Positions 25,801 to 33,095 of a stretch of 46,004 bases of DNA are shown in pieces. Position 1 is the stretch's first letter; every line of letters begins with the position of its first letter. The position numbers were made by a program, and so were the translations under genes. The notes beneath the pieces are model-generated. The model did not search any database. It worked only from the letters and a program-made list of their open reading frames with translations, and was not told the DNA's origin. The DNA is from an uncultured Burkholderiales bacterium (GTDB lineage: Bacteria > Pseudomonadota > Gammaproteobacteria > Burkholderiales > Burkholderiaceae_C): positions 1 through 46,004 of the forward strand of contig CALMIL010000226.1 of assembly GCA_937864005.1 (NCBI GenBank). The letters are read 5' to 3'.

Positions 25801-27693
25801 GCCCCGGCAGGCGCAGCCGTGCCTGCTGCCGGCGGCGTCGCGGAGGCGCGCGCCGATGACGAACGTGCAGCGGTGATGGCCGACTACTTCGACCTGATGC
25901 GAGACTTTCTGGATCAGCAGCGCGCGCTCGTCGAGTACCTTCCGGGCGGCCATGGCGCAACGGCCGCGAGCGCCGTTTCGGCGCCCGAATGGGGCTCGAC
26001 GCATGCGCGCGACAGTCTGACGCCATTGCTCGACGAGATCGTCGAATTCGAGGAGTCGCATGTCGTCGCGCGCTGTTCGGTCAGCCTGTCCAACGACAAC
26101 TTCATCCGCGACCACGTGATGTCGGGCCCGGTGTCGGACTCGGACGCCGAACTGTTCGGCCTGTCCTGCGTGCCGTTCACCGTCAGCCTCGAAATCATGG
26201 CCGAGGCCTGCGCGCTGCTCGCCGGACGCGCGGACGTGAAAGTGATCGAGAACGTCAGGGCCTTCGACTGGGTCGCGCTCGACGCCGGCGAGCTGAGCTT
26301 CGAGGTGCAGGCCGACGTCGTCGACCGCGCGCGCGGCCGCTATGCGGCGCGTGTGCTGACTGCGCGCGGACCGGTGCTGACGGCAGAGTTCGCCTTCGAG
26401 GCCGACTGGCAGTTGCCGGTCATGGCGCCGCTCGGCGAACGGCGCGAATCCTGCCTCAACGAGCCCGACCTGTATGCCACCGGCATGTTTCACGGGCTTG
26501 TCTTCCAGTCGATGGCGCATGCCCAAGCCTGGGACGACAGCGGCATCGATGTCGAGCTCTCGGAGGTCGGATTGCGCGACTTCTTTGCCCCTGGGCATAC
26601 GCCGCAACTGGTCTTGAATCCGGTCCTGCTCGACGCCATGGGGCAGATCGTGGCGCTCTGGTACGCGCAGTACATCGGCACTCAGTTTCACGCCTTTCCG
26701 TCGACCATAGCGCGGATCGAACTGCACGAACACTGCCCGAGCGAGCGTGCGGGAATCGTGATGCGCACCCGCCAGCGAGCGCTGGATGCCGATGCGACCG
26801 CACTCTCGGCGCCGCGCGCGTTCCAGTTCGAATGCGTCGACGGCGAGGGCCGGCTGCTGCTGCGCGCCCAGGACCTGGTCAACATCTTCTTCGTCGTTCC
26901 GCCGGCCTATCACGACGTTCGCACCGATCCGCTGAACGGCTGGCTTGGCGGCCCGCTGCCGCTGCTGCCCGACGCCGGCGTCGCGCTCTGGGAAGTGCCG
27001 CTGATGTCGGAGGAATTCTGCTCGCAGTCGGGCGGCATCTGCCTGCGCATCCTGGCGCATGCCTTGCTCGGGCCGGTCGAGCGCGACGAGTGGTACGCGC
27101 TGCAGGGCCATCTTCGGCGCCGGCGCGAGTGGTTGTTCGGCCGCGCCGCGCTGAAGGAGGCGACGCGCCTGTGGGTCGCCGAACAGACCGGGCACCTGCT
27201 TCATCCGACCGACATCCTGGTCGGGCACGACGCCCAGGGCGCTCCGGTGGTCGGCGGCGCATGGTGCGACAACCTGATCGCCGCGCCGCGCGTCTCGCTG
27301 GCGCACAACGCGAACACCTGTCTTGCCGCGATCACGGCGCCCGGCCAGCCGGTCGGCGTCGACCTCGAGGCGCTGGGCCGCATCCAGCAGCCCAAGTTGA
27401 TGGTCGAGTCGCTTGCGCCGCAGGAGCAGCACTGGGTGCAGAACCTCTCCGGGCCCGCACTCGACGAGCGCCTGCTGCGCCTGTGGTGCGCGAAAGAGGC
27501 GGCGGCGAAGTTTCTCGGCACCGGCCTGCAGGGCCGGCCGGCCGACTTCGTCGTCGTCGCTGCCGACGCGGCGTGTGAAAAGCTTCTCGTCCAGCATGGC
27601 GCCGTCGCGGTGGAGACGCGCGTCTTGCGCGACGAGGCTAGGATCATCGCCGTTGCCGGGCAGGAGCTTCACCGTATCGAGGTGCACGGTTGA
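22876..27693 (+). CDS. PKS2: KS-AT-DH-phosphopantetheinyl transferase
   Basis: A 1605-residue partner of PKS1, started by an ATGA overlap. The KS (about 1-450) has Cys209 in DAACSSS, EAHGTGI and the second His in SHCIPAAG, so all three catalytic positions are kept. The AT (about 570-870) has PGEGSQYP and Ser676 in GHSSGE, but YHTA in place of AFHS, so its substrate may not be malonyl-CoA. A helical segment VMADYFDLMRDFLDQQ near residue 1000 matches one in PKS1. A double hot-dog dehydratase follows, with His1080 in DHVMSGP and Asp1253 in DAMGQ. The C-terminus is an Sfp-type PPTase: GVDLEALGR (Asp1496, Glu1498) and WCAKEAAAKFLG (Lys1540, Glu1541, Lys1545). No ACP domain is present, so it must work on the PKS1 ACP or on the discrete ACP at 4656. 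The PPTase probably activates these carriers. A fused PPTase recalls enediyne PKSs. Confidence 0.93.
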   Translation: MNGSRPDTPAPIAIVGMACMFAQAPDLQTFWNNILGGVDAIGEPVENWGAKRYLDAGRIKTQFGGYLKELYRFDPREFGIMPNSLDGGEPDQFIALRVASDALADAGYLGSGFDHSDTGIILGHSTYLHRGQGTIIQNDIGVDQTMEVVSAMLPQIDAARLAQIRAMLESTIPPMTPDIAPGLVPNVMTGRIANRLDLHGPNYLVDAACSSSLLAVSAAIDELRAGRSRMMLVGGVNASLPADVTTIFTQLGALSARGKVRPFEAGSDGTLLGEGLGVIVLKRLDDALADGDRIYAVLRGVGQSSDGRGTGLLAPSQEGETLAIRRAYAASGVEPASVGLVEAHGTGIPLGDRTEIASLKAVFGERTTPIGVKALGSVKSMISHCIPAAGVASLIKMALSLHHRVLPPTLCDEVNPELGIAATPFYVNTQAAPWITHLDAPRRAAVNAFGFGGTNAHAIVEQAPPEARAPLRLGAWPAELCVLSAESDAALVARLEELSAALARHPEWRLSEVAAALARADRAQTHRMAIVATDTGVLAKRIEQVLQRLREGRGSDRWSARGGVVYGSRRVEGKLAFLFPGEGSQYPAMFSGLAMCFDEVQQWLDFWHGLYDLPLGETRTDIVFPTSEIGAERRHQLEQRMQDMDVGSESVFIGDMAMHELLVSLGVEPDVMLGHSSGESAALGACGANPARTPAERAYCISRHFAVYEELLAAGKIPTGALLAVGALPPATVESLVAQAGDVVVAMDNCSNQIVLYGTNEGIARVHGLLTKEGGICLPLPFDRGYHTAAFGDVSAAFLQYYKDVKVGRPTIPLYSCASADLFPSNPAAVRKLAAAQWSKKVRFRETVLKMHDDGVRLFVEVGPSAKLTAFVNDILIDRDFVAASTNVRRKNDVEHFLAVLGQLYVAGRGPVLARLFEPRAIAAIDLDGAVPAPRGVLLDNTMPMLRLGAAQRETLRQLAEPPAPAPAPARGEDDAPAGAAVPAAGGVAEARADDERAAVMADYFDLMRDFLDQQRALVEYLPGGHGATAASAVSAPEWGSTHARDSLTPLLDEIVEFEESHVVARCSVSLSNDNFIRDHVMSGPVSDSDAELFGLSCVPFTVSLEIMAEACALLAGRADVKVIENVRAFDWVALDAGELSFEVQADVVDRARGRYAARVLTARGPVLTAEFAFEADWQLPVMAPLGERRESCLNEPDLYATGMFHGLVFQSMAHAQAWDDSGIDVELSEVGLRDFFAPGHTPQLVLNPVLLDAMGQIVALWYAQYIGTQFHAFPSTIARIELHEHCPSERAGIVMRTRQRALDADATALSAPRAFQFECVDGEGRLLLRAQDLVNIFFVVPPAYHDVRTDPLNGWLGGPLPLLPDAGVALWEVPLMSEEFCSQSGGICLRILAHALLGPVERDEWYALQGHLRRRREWLFGRAALKEATRLWVAEQTGHLLHPTDILVGHDAQGAPVVGGAWCDNLIAAPRVSLAHNANTCLAAITAPGQPVGVDLEALGRIQQPKLMVESLAPQEQHWVQNLSGPALDERLLRLWCAKEAAAKFLGTGLQGRPADFVVVAADAACEKLLVQHGAVAVETRVLRDEARIIAVAGQELHRIEVHG

Positions 27694-27772
27694 GCGAATC
27701 GAATCGCAGCAGTTTCAAACAATCGGCCGCCTCCGTTGCGACGCGCCGACCCCGTACCAAAGGATTCAGCAC

Positions 27773-29380
27773 ATGACCGTTCGCACCCTCTTCATCGGCA
27801 TGGACGGCGCCACGTTCACCGTCCTCGACGAGTTGATCAAGCCGGGATCGAACGGCGAGGGTGGTGCCGTGATGCCGTTCATGGCGCGCATCTTCGCGGG
27901 CGGCACGCGCGCCAAGCTGCGTTCGACGCCGAACCCGCTGACGCCGCCGGCCTGGGTGTCGCTGATGACCGGCCGTGGGCCGGGGCACCACGGTGTCTAC
28001 GACTTCGTGCGCGCCGAGGAGCGCGGCGACAAGGTCTTCATGACGCTGTTCGACGCGCGCGACTGCCGGGTCGAGACGATCTGGTCGATCGCCAGCCGTC
28101 AGGGCAAGCGGATCGCGGCGCTGAACTTTCCGTTCACCGCGCCGCCGCCGAGCGAACTGAACGGCTGCGTCGTGCCGGGCTTCGTGCCGGCGCGCCACCT
28201 GCGCCGCAACACCTATCCGCCGGAGCTCTACGACCGGCTCAAGAAGATCCCCGACTTCAACGCGACCGAACTGGCCTGGGACTTCGACCAGGAACAGCAG
28301 GCCGGCTACGAGCTGAGCGACGAGGACCGCGAGGCGTGGGTGCGCTACCACCTGCCGCGCGAGATGCAGTGGTTCCGGGTTGCCGAATACCTGATGAAGG
28401 AAGAGGCGCCGGACCTGATGGCGGTGCTGTTCGACGGCGTCGACAAGCTGCAGCATCAGGCCTGGCAATATCTCGATCCGCGCCTGCCGCAGGACGGCAT
28501 GGGCGAATATCACGACCGCATGCGCAAGGTATCGCTCGCCTACTTTGCCCAGCTCGACAGTTTCGTCGAGCGCCTGGTCACCGCGGCGGGCCCGGATGTG
28601 CAGGTCTTCTTCGCTTCCGACCACGGCTTCACCGCGTCGACCGAAGTCGTGCGCATCAATGCCTACCTGGCCGAAAAGGGCTATGTCCACTTCAAGCCGA
28701 TGCCCGAAGGGACCGAAGGCTTCAACGTCAGCAAGAGCTATTTCGCCTACCTCGACTGGACGCGCACGACCGCCTATTGCCGCACGCCGTCTTGCAACGG
28801 CATCACGATCCGCGTCGCCCGCCAGCCCGGCGAGACCGGCATCGACCCGAAGGACTACGAGAAGGTGCGCGCGCGCCTGATGCGCGACCTCGAGGAACTG
28901 AAGGACCCCGAGACCGGCGAGCGCATCGTCACCGAGATCCACAAGCGCGAGGATGTATTCCCTGGTGCGGCGATGCATGACGCGCCGGATCTGCAGCTCG
29001 TGCTGCGCGACTTCGGGTTCGTCTCGGTGCGCAACATCCTGCCGATCGTGCAGAAGCGCAACTACGTCGTCGGCACCCACCATCCGGAAGGCGTCTTCAT
29101 GGCCTACGGCCCGGGCATCGAGGCCGGCAAGCTGATCGGCAAGCGGCACATCACCGACGTCGCTTCCACGCTGCTCTACAGCGTCGGCCTGCCGGTGCCT
29201 TCGGACTTCGAGGGCGTCGTCCCGCCCGCGATGTTCACCGCCGGGCACAAGGCCGCGCATCCGATCGAGATCGGCGCCGCAACCCAGGGCGGCGCCAACA
29301 CCAGCCTCGCCGAAGCGATGGACGAGGACGAGAAGAAGCAGATCATGGACCAGCTCCAGATGCTGGGTTACATGGAATAG
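27773..29380 (+). CDS. Type I phosphodiesterase / nucleotide pyrophosphatase-like protein (alkaline phosphatase superfamily)
   Basis: A 535-residue enzyme of the two-metal alkaline phosphatase superfamily. Metal ligands are recognisable: Asp11 in FIGMDGATF, Asp221/Asp224 and His228 in DGVDKLQH, Asp283/His284 in SDHGF, and the His pair 436-437 in GTHHPEG. PPAWVSLMTGRGP (58-70) is the nucleophile region. No signal peptide or membrane segment is evident, so it is probably cytoplasmic, unlike many relatives. ATG 27773 follows AAAGGA; the open frame extends upstream into PKS2 but without protein-like content. It lies 79 bases after PKS2 and 14 bases before the next gene. Hydrolysis or transfer of a phosphodiester or phosphonate head group on the lipid product is a plausible role, but this is inference. 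Confidence 0.87.
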   Translation: MTVRTLFIGMDGATFTVLDELIKPGSNGEGGAVMPFMARIFAGGTRAKLRSTPNPLTPPAWVSLMTGRGPGHHGVYDFVRAEERGDKVFMTLFDARDCRVETIWSIASRQGKRIAALNFPFTAPPPSELNGCVVPGFVPARHLRRNTYPPELYDRLKKIPDFNATELAWDFDQEQQAGYELSDEDREAWVRYHLPREMQWFRVAEYLMKEEAPDLMAVLFDGVDKLQHQAWQYLDPRLPQDGMGEYHDRMRKVSLAYFAQLDSFVERLVTAAGPDVQVFFASDHGFTASTEVVRINAYLAEKGYVHFKPMPEGTEGFNVSKSYFAYLDWTRTTAYCRTPSCNGITIRVARQPGETGIDPKDYEKVRARLMRDLEELKDPETGERIVTEIHKREDVFPGAAMHDAPDLQLVLRDFGFVSVRNILPIVQKRNYVVGTHHPEGVFMAYGPGIEAGKLIGKRHITDVASTLLYSVGLPVPSDFEGVVPPAMFTAGHKAAHPIEIGAATQGGANTSLAEAMDEDEKKQIMDQLQMLGYME

Positions 29381-29394
29381 CGGAACCGCCAACG

Positions 29395-30450
29395 ATGCCG
29401 ATCGCGACGATCAACGGAGTCAAGCTCAACTACGTCCAGCTGGACGATGGGGGCGGCTCTGCACGCGAAGACCTGGTCATGGTGCATGGCCTGGCCACCA
29501 ATATGGCGTTCTGGTACTTCCGCTACGGCCTTGCGCTTGCAAAGCGGTTTCGGGTGACCCTGTACGACTTGCGCGGGCATGGCCGCTCGGAGATGCCCGC
29601 GACGGGCTATTCGCCGGACATCCTCGCCGCCGACCTGGCCGGACTGATGGACTTCCTGCGCATCGACAAGGCGCATCTGATGGCGCACAGCTTCGGCGGC
29701 GTCGTCGCGCTGAACTTCGCCTGCGCCCATCGCGAACGCGTGCGCAGCCTCGTGCTCGCCGACAGCCACTTCTCGGCCGGCCGCGAGGTCCAGGAGCGCG
29801 AGGCGTGGAGCTTGAGCCAGAAGGTCCAGCCCGTGCTCGACCGCATGGAGGCGGGGCTTTCGACCAGCGATCCGTACTTCGGCCCGAAGCTGCTGACACG
29901 CGTCGCGCAGTGGCAGCTGCATGGCAAGGAGGTACCGGCCGAACTGGTCGAGCTGGTCAGCCCGCTGCTCGGCCGAACCGGCAAGCGAACGTCGGCCGCG
30001 TGGCTGGAACTGATTAAGACGACATCCGCCGAGGCCGAGATGATGCAGGACGACGGGCTCGCACTCGATCGCCTGCGCAAGCTGGACTTCCCGATCATCG
30101 CGATGTATGGCGATCACTCGCCGGCCCGGCTCTCGGGCGCCAGGCTGCTGGAGATCTGGCCGCATGCCGAGTTCCGGCGCGTGCGCGACGCCGGCCACTT
30201 CTTTCCGACCTTGCGCCCCGAGGAAGTCCTGTCGGCCTGCCTTCGCTTCTGGGGCGGCGAGTTCGCGCAGGCGCCGCGCCGCCATCGGCGCGGCGAGGCG
30301 CGGCGCAGCCACTTCCGCAGCGACCGCATCTTTCACGCCGACAACGGCTGGCACTTCACGACCCGCGACGAGAACCGGGTCGGACCGTTCAGCACGCGCG
30401 AGGAAGCCGGCAAGGCGCTGGACCACTTCATCGCGGCGCTGGGCGCGTGA
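29395..30450 (+). CDS. Alpha/beta hydrolase with C-terminal DUF6316-like domain
   Basis: A 351-residue protein. Residues 1-285 form a classical alpha/beta hydrolase: oxyanion motif VHGLATN at 30-36, DLRGHGRS at 58-65, nucleophile elbow AHSFGG (Ser99), Asp in MYGDHSP and His in DAGHFFP. After a short Arg-rich linker, the last 45 or so residues (FRSDRIFHADNGWHFTTRDE, then GPFSTREEAGKAL) resemble the small DUF6316 domain found in several proteobacterial proteins. The fusion is uncommon to my knowledge. No signal peptide is seen. As the second gene after PKS2 it could be a product-releasing thioesterase or an editing hydrolase, since neither PKS carries a thioesterase domain. The stop overlaps the next start as GTGATG. 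Confidence 0.87.
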   Translation: MPIATINGVKLNYVQLDDGGGSAREDLVMVHGLATNMAFWYFRYGLALAKRFRVTLYDLRGHGRSEMPATGYSPDILAADLAGLMDFLRIDKAHLMAHSFGGVVALNFACAHRERVRSLVLADSHFSAGREVQEREAWSLSQKVQPVLDRMEAGLSTSDPYFGPKLLTRVAQWQLHGKEVPAELVELVSPLLGRTGKRTSAAWLELIKTTSAEAEMMQDDGLALDRLRKLDFPIIAMYGDHSPARLSGARLLEIWPHAEFRRVRDAGHFFPTLRPEEVLSACLRFWGGEFAQAPRRHRRGEARRSHFRSDRIFHADNGWHFTTRDENRVGPFSTREEAGKALDHFIAALGA

Positions 30451-31934
30451 TGGCGGCGGTCGCGAACCGGCTCGGGATCCGCCCCGGGCTGAGCCGGGAG
30501 CACTTCAAGCTGATCGCCTACGGCGGCTTCGGCGATGGCCACAATTCATACGCGCACTCGATGGTCTGGTTCAACGGCCGCCTGTACGTGAGCACGATCC
30601 GCGGCGCGTTCGCCCTCATGCGCAAGCGTCACGCCGGCAGCCTCGGTCTGGATGTGTGGCCGGTCGAGGGGCCGGTCGATCCGTTCGACCTCGACCTGTG
30701 CGCCGAGATCTGGGCCTACGACCCGCGCGCCGACCGCTGGGAACGCGCCTACAAGTCGCCGATGATCGTCGGCAGCGACGGCCAGCGCATCCCGCGCGAG
30801 GTGAGCTACCGCGCGATGGCGGTGCACGTCGACACGGCAACCGGCAAGCCCAATCTGTACGTCTGTACCTGGTCGCCCGCGAGAGGGCCCGGGCCCATCA
30901 TCCTGCGATCGGAGGATGGCCGCCGCTTCGAGCAGACCTGCGAGCCGGGACTGGTGGGCTTGCCGGTGACGACGATTCGTTCGCTCGTATCGTTCAAGGG
31001 CATGCTGTTCACGACGCCGGCCGGCGCGCGCGGAGGCAACCAGAATATCTCCGGCCATGTCGTGATCTACGGCAGCCGCGATCCGGCCGCCGGCCATTGG
31101 GAGCCGGTCACCGACTTCGCGTTCGGCGACCTCAGCAACAAGTCGGTCCACGAGATCTGTGCCTGGGGCGACCACCTCTATGCCGGGACGCTCAATCACG
31201 AGGGCTTCCAGCTCTGGCGCAGCCGCTGCGAAGGCGAGCCGCCGTACGCGTGGGAGCGGGTGCTGACGCGCGGCGCCTGGCGTGGGCCGGAGAACCAGGG
31301 CGTGCTCAGCATGGCGCCATTCAAAGGGTCGCTGTATATCGGCACCGGCATCCAGGGCGGCGGCATCGACAAGCTCAACAAGATCGGTCCGGCCGCCGCC
31401 GAACTGATGCGGCTGAACGGAGATCTGAGCTGGGACCTGATCGTCGGCGAACCGCGCGACACGCCGGATGGCCACAAGGAGCCGCTATCGGGTCGGCGCG
31501 CCGGATTCGACGATTTTTTCAACGGCTATATGTGGCGCATGTGCGAGCACGAAGGCTGGCTCTATGTGAGCACCTTCGAGTGGAGCGCGTGGCTCGGCTA
31601 CGTCAAGCACAGCCGCTGGCCCGGCGCGTTCGCCAGGCTGCTGGCCTACGTCACGCCCAAGACCATGTTCGACAACGGCGCCGGCTTCGACCTGTACCGC
31701 AGCAACGACGGCGTCAACTGGGTGCCGGTCACGACCAATGGCATGGGCAACCCGTACAACATGGGGCTGCGGACGCTCGAGTCGACGCCCTATGGCCTGT
31801 TTCTCGGCACCGCCAACCCCTGGGGGCCGAAGGTGATGCCGCTCGACGGAGACCAGTATGTCTTCAATCCGCGCGGCGGATGCGAGGTTTATCTCGGCCG
31901 CGCGCCGGACGAAAGCCGAACACAGCGCGGATAG
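30450..31934 (+). CDS. Propeller-like protein of unknown function in the PKS operon
   Basis: A 494-residue protein with no signal peptide or membrane segment. I do not recognise a named family. Repeated blocks of the kind 'LYVSTIRG', 'LYVCTW', 'LFTTPAG', 'LYAGTLNHEGFQLWRS', 'LYIGTGIQGGG', 'LYVSTFEWSAW' and 'LFLGTANPWGPK' each follow a short strand and a Trp/Glu turn. This fits a six- or seven-bladed beta-propeller, resembling sialidase or tachylectin-like folds without clear Asp-box motifs. The start ATG 30450 shares a base with the preceding stop, so the two are coupled. A Gly-rich loop (TGIQGGGIDKLNK) and a late FDLYRSNDGVNWVPV segment may form the central site. A role as an isomerase, hydrolase or binding scaffold acting on the polyketide is possible. 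The secreted propeller-like proteins at 9066 and 10476 are a different group as far as I can see. Confidence 0.75.
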   Translation: MAAVANRLGIRPGLSREHFKLIAYGGFGDGHNSYAHSMVWFNGRLYVSTIRGAFALMRKRHAGSLGLDVWPVEGPVDPFDLDLCAEIWAYDPRADRWERAYKSPMIVGSDGQRIPREVSYRAMAVHVDTATGKPNLYVCTWSPARGPGPIILRSEDGRRFEQTCEPGLVGLPVTTIRSLVSFKGMLFTTPAGARGGNQNISGHVVIYGSRDPAAGHWEPVTDFAFGDLSNKSVHEICAWGDHLYAGTLNHEGFQLWRSRCEGEPPYAWERVLTRGAWRGPENQGVLSMAPFKGSLYIGTGIQGGGIDKLNKIGPAAAELMRLNGDLSWDLIVGEPRDTPDGHKEPLSGRRAGFDDFFNGYMWRMCEHEGWLYVSTFEWSAWLGYVKHSRWPGAFARLLAYVTPKTMFDNGAGFDLYRSNDGVNWVPVTTNGMGNPYNMGLRTLESTPYGLFLGTANPWGPKVMPLDGDQYVFNPRGGCEVYLGRAPDESRTQRG

Positions 31935-31943
31935 GGCCGGGCG

Positions 31944-32816
31944 GTGAACAAGGCGGCATGGCTCGCGGCACTCGCGGGGCGTCTTCAGGGCGACGGCGCA
32001 TCGATCCCGCGCCATCCGATAGGGGCCTGCGGCGCGTTCGAACTGCCGCCGGGAGCCAGGGTCGAGCGCGATATCGCCTACGGCACCGACCCCGCGCAGG
32101 CGATCGACGTCTACCGTCCGGCGCAAGCCGATGGCGCGCCGCTGATGCTGGTTGTCCATGGCGGCGCCTGGAGCCGGGGCGACAAGGGGCTGCTGCGCAG
32201 CGTGCGCAACAAGGTCATGCATTGGGTCGGTCGCGGCTGCGTGCTGGCCTCGGTCAACTACCGCATGCTGCCGCAGGCGCACCCGCTCGAGCAGGCCGAC
32301 GACGTGGCACTCGCGCTCGCGTTCGTCCAGCAGCACGCCCGCGCCTGGGGTGCCGACGGCACCCAAGCGGTGCTGATCGGACATTCGGCCGGCGCGCATC
32401 TGGTGTCGCTGATCGCCGCCGATCCGCGGATCGGCGCGCGCTTCGGCGTCGGGCCGTGGCGCGCCACGATCAGCGTCGACAGCGCCGCGTTCGATCTGGT
32501 GCCGATCATGTCGGGCCGGCACTTCGGCTTCTACGACCAGGCGTTCGGCGCCGACCCCGCCTACTGGCGAGACGCCTCGCCTTTTCACAGGCTGATCGCG
32601 CCGCCGTCGGCGCCCTGGCTCGCGGTCTGCTCGTCGCTGCGCGGCGACTCGTGCCCGCAGGCGCACGCGTTTGCCGCCAAGGCGGCTTCGCTCGGCGGCC
32701 AGGTGTCGGTGCTCGAGGTGGCACTGTCGCACGCCGACCTGAACGACCTGCTCGGCGCACCCGGCGCCTACACCGACGAGGTGGATGCCTTCCTGCGGGC
32801 ACTGAACCTGCCCTGA
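31944..32816 (+). CDS. Alpha/beta hydrolase (carboxylesterase / HSL-like)
   Basis: A 290-residue esterase of the alpha/beta hydrolase-3 / BD-FAE-like group. It shows the HGGAW oxyanion motif at 72-76, NYRMLPQAHPLEQADDV, the nucleophile GHSAGAH (Ser148), and a C-terminal SHADLND with the His candidate. An Asp candidate lies in the CSSLRGDSCPQA segment. No signal peptide is visible. The start is GTG 31944, nine bases after the preceding stop; the ribosome site is weak. It is the last gene of the PKS operon before a 279-base gap. It may cleave or form an ester on the product. Kynurenine formamidase is a relative, but no tryptophan pathway genes are near. Confidence 0.85.
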   Translation: MNKAAWLAALAGRLQGDGASIPRHPIGACGAFELPPGARVERDIAYGTDPAQAIDVYRPAQADGAPLMLVVHGGAWSRGDKGLLRSVRNKVMHWVGRGCVLASVNYRMLPQAHPLEQADDVALALAFVQQHARAWGADGTQAVLIGHSAGAHLVSLIAADPRIGARFGVGPWRATISVDSAAFDLVPIMSGRHFGFYDQAFGADPAYWRDASPFHRLIAPPSAPWLAVCSSLRGDSCPQAHAFAAKAASLGGQVSVLEVALSHADLNDLLGAPGAYTDEVDAFLRALNLP

Positions 32817-33095
32817 GCCGTGCCCAGGCGGCGCGCCGCGCATCCGGCGTCGCGCACCTGCGGGGGTGGGGCACAATGTGCCCCGGACCCGCGACCAGGG
32901 TTATCCCGCTGCCGGCCGCACGCCGCGGCGTCGATCCGGCCGGACTGGCCGACGACTCCCCCGCCCGCCGCGGCGGGAAGCGACTCGTAGCGCTCGCGCC
33001 GGCGAGCGATCGGCCCGCTTGCTGACCGCTGTCAAACCCTTGCCGCCGGCGTCACATTAGCCTGCGCAACACACTTCAGGAGACCAGGAGATACG

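Noticed and set aside
22885..27687. A 1600-codon open frame on the minus strand
   Set aside because: It is the antisense shadow of PKS2, whose domains and catalytic residues are all clear on the plus strand.
30107..33025. A 972-codon plus-strand frame in another phase
   Set aside because: It crosses three recognisable genes out of phase and is Arg/Ala-rich; the true frames contain hydrolase and propeller motifs.
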